A program made the position numbers and the translations under genes. Below, piece after piece: positions 59,835 to 64,000 of a stretch of 64,000 bases of DNA (position 1 is the stretch's first letter; each line of letters opens with the position of its first letter). Source of the DNA: Rikenellaceae bacterium (GTDB lineage: Bacteria > Bacteroidota > Bacteroidia > Bacteroidales > Rikenellaceae); assembly GCA_015059845.1 (NCBI GenBank), contig SUZR01000005.1, positions 62,001 through 126,000 on the forward strand, given 5' to 3'. The notes under the pieces are model-generated. The model did no database searches. It had not been told where the DNA came from and was given only the letters and a program-made list of their open reading frames with translations.

Positions 59835-62210
59835 ATGAGCAGAGGAAGAGTAGTTGTGATTATGTTGCTGAGCATATTATGCTCGGCCTGTAGCGTCACA
59901 CGCAAGCTAAGCCACGGCGAATACTTCCTGCTGCGCGTGGAGATTGAGGCCGACCGCAACGTCCCCAAAGCCGAGCGCATAACCGCAACCACACTCGAAG
60001 AGTATGTGCGTCAAACCCCGAACAAGCGTTTCCTGGGTACGAACTTCTACGTGTGGGCCTACAATCTGGCCAATCCCGACAAAGATAACTGGTGGAACAA
60101 CTTGAAGCGTAAAATCGGCGAGGAGCCCGTACTATTGGATTTATCGCTCACGCACAAGAGTGCGCAGAATCTCAAGACATATATGAACTCGCGCGGCTAC
60201 TACTCCTCTTCGGTTGATTATGAGATTGACACTACACGCCGTCGCAAGCGCGCATACGTCACCTACCACACCGAGCAGGGCGAGCCATATCGCATAAAGA
60301 GCCTCTCGTACGACTTCCGCGACAAGCTCATTGCCCCCGTGATTGAGTCCGACACGGCTCAGTCGCTAATAAAGGTTGGTAACATATTCGACATAACGGC
60401 TCTGGATAAGGAGCGCGAGCGCATAGCTACATACCTGAACAACAGGGGATATTACAACTTCTCGGTCAACAATATCGAATATCGTGTGGATACGCTTGGT
60501 GGCGACCGCAAGGTAGGTATTCGTATGATTGTGCGCCGCAACATTACGGGTTACAACGAACGCGGTGAGGCCATCAGCGAGGACAACAGAGTATATCGCA
60601 TAAGCGAGATAAACGTCATTTCAGACTACGACCCTGCCGTTGACCGCGACGTGCGCCAGCGTACGATGCTCGACACGGTGTATTACAAGGGTCTGAATAT
60701 CATCTCCAACGGCAAGCCGAATGTGCGCCCCGCGGTGCTGCACACGGCCATTCCGATGTCGCCCAACACCACCTACGACGCCTCGGAGGTGGACCGCACA
60801 TACAACGAGATAATGTCGCTCGGATACTTCAAGAGTGCCCGCATCGCCTTCGAGGAGATTCCTCGCGGGCAGGACGACACGCTTGTGGTGAACTATGCGG
60901 GTAGCGGACGCACGGCCTATACACCAAAGAAGTTTGACGATATTGAGGAGGGGTATCTGCGCTGCTACATACTCGCATCGCCTACGCTCAAGCAGGGCTT
61001 TAATGTCGAGCTGGAGGGTAGCACAACATCAAGTTTCTATGGTCTGAGCGCAACCATCGGCTACCAGAACCGTAACCTCTTCCGCGGCGTGGAGACACTA
61101 AACACGTCGGTTACGTTTGGTTACGAGTATATGAAGGCCCCCAACACCTCAAAGCGCCGCGCAAACGAGCTGGGCTTCGCCGTAGGATTGTCGTTCCCGC
61201 GATTCATTCTCCCCTTTAGACTCTCTACGCGCAACATCAATATGCCACGTACAAAGGTGGAGGTATCGTACAACTATCAGGACCGCCCCTACTACCGTCG
61301 TGACCTCTCACGTGCAACGTGGACCTACTCGTGGCGCAGCCTGAATGGCCGTTACAGCTATCAGTTCCGCCCCATCGACCTTAACTGGATTCACGTAGGC
61401 TACATCAACGAGGATTTCTTCAACTCGCTCCAGAACGAATATCTGCGCCAGAGTTACCTCACGCAGGCTATCGTGGGCCTCTCGGCGTCGTACACATACA
61501 ACAACCAGAGCAAGAACGTTGGTGGCAATGCCACGCTGATGCATATCAACTTCGAGTCGTCGGGTAACCTGATGAATCTCTTTGAGCGTGCCTTCTCGAA
61601 GAAGACACCCGAAGGCTACTACAACATCCTCGGCGTGCGTTACTCGCAATACGTGCGTGGAGATATTAGCGCAAGCCGCAAGATTGTTCTCGGTCCCAGA
61701 ACAGCCATCGCTGGCCGTATCTTTGCTGGCGTGGGCGTACCCTACGGTAACTCTACCGCCCTGCCATTCGACCGTCTGTTCTATGTCGGCGGTAGCAACA
61801 GTATGCGAGGCTGGACACCCCGTACCCTCGGCCCGGGAAACACCCCTGCGCAGAACACGCCATACCCCGTGCAGATGGGTGATATGCGACTGGAGGCCAA
61901 CCTCGAATTCCGTTTCCCCATTTGGGGTATGTTCAATGGAGCGACGTTCCTCGATATGGGTAACGTGTGGTATCTTGACCGCGACAAGGGCGAGGTGCCC
62001 GAGGATGGCGTGTTCCACTTCGATAGATTCTACAAGCAGCTGGGACTGAATACCGGCCTGGGATTGCGTGTCGATATTAAATTCGTTATTCTACGTCTTG
62101 ACTGGGGTATTCGCCTGCATAGCCCCAACGAGCCCGTGGGCGAGCGCTGGATTCACAACTTCAAGTGGAAGAATACCGCTCTGAACTTCGGTGTCGGCTA
62201 CCCATTCTAA
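59835..62210 (+). CDS. BamA/TamA-family outer-membrane protein (lipoprotein type)
   Basis: A 791-residue protein from the ATG at 59835; an upstream in-frame TTG (59808) is less likely. The N-terminal signal ends in a lipobox-like SACS (LSILCSACSVT). Residues about 25-390 hold POTRA-like repeats (KTYMNSRGYYSSSVDYEID, then YLNNRGYYNFSVNNIEYRVD). The C-terminal half is an Omp85 barrel with YQNRNLFRGVETLNTSVTF, FYVGGSNSMRGWTPRTLGPG (the VRGF/Y-like loop) and the terminal NFGVGYPF. The family inserts or translocates outer-membrane proteins; a lipid-linked form is common in Bacteroidetes and is not the essential BamA. Confidence 0.88.
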   Translation: MSRGRVVVIMLLSILCSACSVTRKLSHGEYFLLRVEIEADRNVPKAERITATTLEEYVRQTPNKRFLGTNFYVWAYNLANPDKDNWWNNLKRKIGEEPVLLDLSLTHKSAQNLKTYMNSRGYYSSSVDYEIDTTRRRKRAYVTYHTEQGEPYRIKSLSYDFRDKLIAPVIESDTAQSLIKVGNIFDITALDKERERIATYLNNRGYYNFSVNNIEYRVDTLGGDRKVGIRMIVRRNITGYNERGEAISEDNRVYRISEINVISDYDPAVDRDVRQRTMLDTVYYKGLNIISNGKPNVRPAVLHTAIPMSPNTTYDASEVDRTYNEIMSLGYFKSARIAFEEIPRGQDDTLVVNYAGSGRTAYTPKKFDDIEEGYLRCYILASPTLKQGFNVELEGSTTSSFYGLSATIGYQNRNLFRGVETLNTSVTFGYEYMKAPNTSKRRANELGFAVGLSFPRFILPFRLSTRNINMPRTKVEVSYNYQDRPYYRRDLSRATWTYSWRSLNGRYSYQFRPIDLNWIHVGYINEDFFNSLQNEYLRQSYLTQAIVGLSASYTYNNQSKNVGGNATLMHINFESSGNLMNLFERAFSKKTPEGYYNILGVRYSQYVRGDISASRKIVLGPRTAIAGRIFAGVGVPYGNSTALPFDRLFYVGGSNSMRGWTPRTLGPGNTPAQNTPYPVQMGDMRLEANLEFRFPIWGMFNGATFLDMGNVWYLDRDKGEVPEDGVFHFDRFYKQLGLNTGLGLRVDIKFVILRLDWGIRLHSPNEPVGERWIHNFKWKNTALNFGVGYPF

Positions 62211-62267
62211 ACTTTTTATCAGCTACATCTACAAGCATATAGCCTCCACATCGCCACCTGAGAGCAT

Positions 62268-62304
62268 AAAAAAAGTGGTGAGATGTTTCACAACAAGTCA
62301 CCAC
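62268..62304 (-). terminator. Terminator of the AraC-type regulator gene
   Basis: GTGGTGA and TCACCAC close a 16-nt interior; on the minus strand the stem is followed by TTTTTTTATG. It lies about 160 bp after the stop codon. The rest of 62211-62462 shows no gene. Confidence 0.55.
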
Positions 62305-62462
62305 CGTGTTAGGTTAGTTAGGTTAATGAGAACTGTGGGTTGCCCCACATTGCTAATACAAAGATAATATAATTTTTCTCATTCGCAAAACAAAAGAGCC
62401 CTTTTTGAAATAAATTAGCGAATTATCAGCCCGAATTTATTAAAATATTTAAATAAATTCAT

Positions 62463-63401
62463 CTACAACGCAATGCTCTCCACACCCGTATCTACGCCCG
62501 AATAGCCGCCCGACATAGGCGAGGTGACACTCTGAACGCCAGCGACCAATCCTCCGCAGTGAGTATTGCGATAAATAGCGGGTGTTGTACCATATTGCTT
62601 TTTGAAAAGTTTTATAAAATGCGACGTATTGGGGAAGGTACACTCATTACCAATCTCCGATATCGACTTCGAGGTAGAGATAAGCAGAAGTCGCGATTGC
62701 ATCAGTCGCTGCTGAATAAACCAACGGTGCGGAGGCATAAAGAAGTGACGCTTGAACTCCTTCTTGAATGAGGTTAGCGAGCGATTGCTCTTCTCGGCCA
62801 GCTTCTCAATCGAGACATCGCTGAAGATATGCGAGTAGATTATCTGCTCGAAATTGTCGCGCGCCGAATCGACATTATTCAGTACTTTGCTCTTAAGGCA
62901 GCCGTCATTCTGCGAGATTATCAGATAGATAAGCTCCGTCATCTTGATATTCTCGGCCGTCTCGTCGTGCATAAAATTGTCGTCGTGCAGATAGCTGCCG
63001 GCGTGATGGAAGAAGCTACGCATAGCGCTCGAGGCCGACATATTCACGTGATTCAAACGACGGCAGCGCTCACACTGATGCGTGTTGGTGATGTTGATGG
63101 AGTAACTCATATTCAGATAGAGCAGGATGCGCTGCAACTGCTCGGGAGTGTAGTAGATAACAATCTCCTCGAACGGACGACCCTCCTCCATCACCTCCTC
63201 GACATAGTGATTACCGACACCCATATAGAAGACATCGCCCTTGGAGATGGCGTGGCGAGCATCTCCATAATAGATATACTTCGTCCCTCGTGTTACGTAG
63301 CCTATGGCACATCGGTTGAGTTTTAACAAATGTATGCCGGCATAATTTGGCTCGACATACTTTACAATAGTCGACTGACCATTGTTTTCAGCAGCTTTCA
63401 T
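62463..63401 (-). CDS. AraC family transcriptional regulator
   Basis: A 312-residue regulator. The N-terminal half is a cupin-like sensing domain (AIGYVTRGTKYIYYGDARH, then SKGDVFYMGVGNHYVEEV). A Cys pair, CERC, follows near residue 113. The C-terminal HTH pair lies at about 195-275: SIEKLAEKSNRSLTSFKKEF, then SISEIGNECTFPNTSHFIKL with FKKQYGTTPAIYR. About 35 Gly/Ser-rich residues follow. Its own promoter is at 63448. No obvious sugar operon adjoins it, so its targets are unknown. Confidence 0.88.
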   Translation of the reverse strand: MKAAENNGQSTIVKYVEPNYAGIHLLKLNRCAIGYVTRGTKYIYYGDARHAISKGDVFYMGVGNHYVEEVMEEGRPFEEIVIYYTPEQLQRILLYLNMSYSINITNTHQCERCRRLNHVNMSASSAMRSFFHHAGSYLHDDNFMHDETAENIKMTELIYLIISQNDGCLKSKVLNNVDSARDNFEQIIYSHIFSDVSIEKLAEKSNRSLTSFKKEFKRHFFMPPHRWFIQQRLMQSRLLLISTSKSISEIGNECTFPNTSHFIKLFKKQYGTTPAIYRNTHCGGLVAGVQSVTSPMSGGYSGVDTGVESIAL

Positions 63402-63447
63402 AATATTAAAATAAAGAATTAAAAATACACTTCCGTAAAGGAGTATT

Positions 63448-63455
63448 CAAAATTA
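63448..63455 (-). promoter_or_regulatory. -7 box of the AraC-type gene
   Basis: On the minus strand this reads TAATTTTG, a full match, 47 bp before the start. In the remaining 63460-63729 I see no gene, repeat or RNA motif. Confidence 0.5.
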
Positions 63456-63729
63456 CACATTTAATCACAAAGATTACAATATAATAATGAAAGAATATTA
63501 ATTATTTTGCTGTAATTCCTATTTTAACATCTATTTTTCGTATCGTAATCAAACAAAAGGTCGCGGTTGACCAAAATAGCATAATGTGTTGGTACGAAAC
63601 ATATAATACCGCTAGGCATCTATTGACAACAAGTGCCAAATAAAAGTTCCCTAAAACAAAAGCTATGCTCGACAAAGGGCTTGCACATTCACCGCTCTGA
63701 CAGCACGCGCCGTTCGTCCGAAACAAAAA

Positions 63730-63757
63730 AGGCCTCCACTGCTGTGGAAGCCTTTTT
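63730..63757 (-). terminator. Terminator of exbD
   Basis: AGGCCTCCAC and GTGGAAGCCT pair around TGCT, with one mismatch; on the minus strand the stem runs into TTTTTTGTTT. Confidence 0.85.
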
Positions 63758-63776
63758 ATTTAGAGTAGATGGGCTA

Positions 63777-64000
63777 TTAGTAAGCCTCACCCTCAATAGC
63801 TGCATAAGTAATCTTGAGAGCGTTAGCACGACGAAGCTCCTGCTTAACGTCGGTAACGATACCCATCTTGGTGTACTGGTCAGCCTTGATGCTGACAGTC
63901 ATCTGCGCACGGTCAGCCTCATTGAGCTGATCGCGCTCTGCACCGATGAAATCACCAATATCCTTAGCGGTCTTGAATGAGTCGTTCAACTGAATTCGGG
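63777..64000 (-). CDS. exbD: Biopolymer transport protein ExbD/TolR, 5' truncated
   Basis: Only the last about 74 residues are in the window; the frame is open to base 64000 without a start. The sequence has MTVSIKADQYTKMGIVTDVK, then QELRRANALKITYA, the periplasmic ExbD/TolR domain with the characteristic IKAD strand and the TDVKQELR helix. ExbD works with ExbB and TonB to energise outer-membrane receptors such as the one at 6736-9054. An exbB and further exbD copies would be expected upstream, outside the window. A terminator follows the stop. Confidence 0.85.
   Translation of the reverse strand, partial: RIQLNDSFKTAKDIGDFIGAERDQLNEADRAQMTVSIKADQYTKMGIVTDVKQELRRANALKITYAAIEGEAY

Noticed and set aside
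63460..63729. Possible tRNA or riboswitch in the gap before the exbD terminator
   Set aside because: I looked for cloverleaf arms and known motif cores (for example near 63560-63600) and found no consistent pairing.

Overview
The window reads as a chromosomal segment of a Bacteroidales gut-type bacterium, and Rikenellaceae/Alistipes is my best guess by inference. The reasons are promoters of the Bacteroidetes -7 type (TAnnTTTG), no clear Shine-Dalgarno sequences, a fumarate reductase in C-A-B order, a Wza/Wzz pair, a Ser-type sulfatase beside its radical-SAM maturase, TonB and ExbD proteins, and many lipoproteins. Coding density is high. I see no prophage, integrase, IS transposase, CRISPR array or rRNA. 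One tRNA (Glu, CTC) is present.

Layout. 1-1400: tail of a DPP-IV-like peptidase whose last 42 bp occur three times around two copies of an intergenic repeat (family 1). 1520-10700: tatA-tatC, a TIM-barrel isomerase-like protein with an acidic insert, a Gfo/Idh/MocA oxidoreductase and a DUF1080 (3-keto-glycoside hydrolase type) lipoprotein, then a TonB receptor and a second Gfo/Idh/MocA paralogue. 10750-15000: LuxR-type regulator, lipoprotein nitroreductase, sulfatase and anSME. 15040-19300: aromatic amino acid operon (prephenate dehydratase, aminotransferase, prephenate dehydrogenase, DAHP synthase-chorismate mutase) behind a transcription attenuator with a Phe/Tyr-rich 22-residue leader peptide. 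19340-24440: alpha/beta hydrolase, membrane-anchored MurF-like ligase, Ddl-like ligase, and two envelope proteins. 24700-34450 (minus strand): glpF, glpK, aminotransferase, Wzz, Wza, flavin reductase, gdhA. 34700-42410: sialidase-like protein, CE15-like esterase, PurF-like protein without glutaminase residues, GH43, uvrC, 5-FCL. 42540-46030: fumarate reductase/succinate dehydrogenase. 46130-50820: SGNH esterases and an SSS symporter. 51040-58600: SDR, tRNA-Glu, a HEAT-DUF1080 fusion, a third Gfo/Idh/MocA, and a mannonate/fructuronate pair (SDR plus UxuA). 58760-64000: alpha/beta hydrolase, BamA/TamA-like protein, AraC regulator and ExbD (cut by the window end).

How the genes fit together. A carbohydrate theme recurs: glucuronoyl esterase, GH43, sulfatase, SGNH esterases, uronate catabolism, and two loci pairing Gfo/Idh/MocA dehydrogenases with DUF1080 proteins. 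That pairing suggests oxidation-based (3-keto) glycoside cleavage in or near the periplasm. Tat genes sit next to it, yet the Gfo proteins carry altered twin-arginine motifs.

The strongest new-looking items are four. First, the Phe/Tyr attenuator. Second, a family of inverted-repeat elements (family 2) that sit directly against stop codons between convergent genes; their arms vary from copy to copy yet stay complementary. Third, the family 1 element, which lies between long direct duplications of host sequence at two sites. Fourth, the PurF-like protein with a dead glutaminase site. Everything here was read by eye; no alignment, folding or database search was run.
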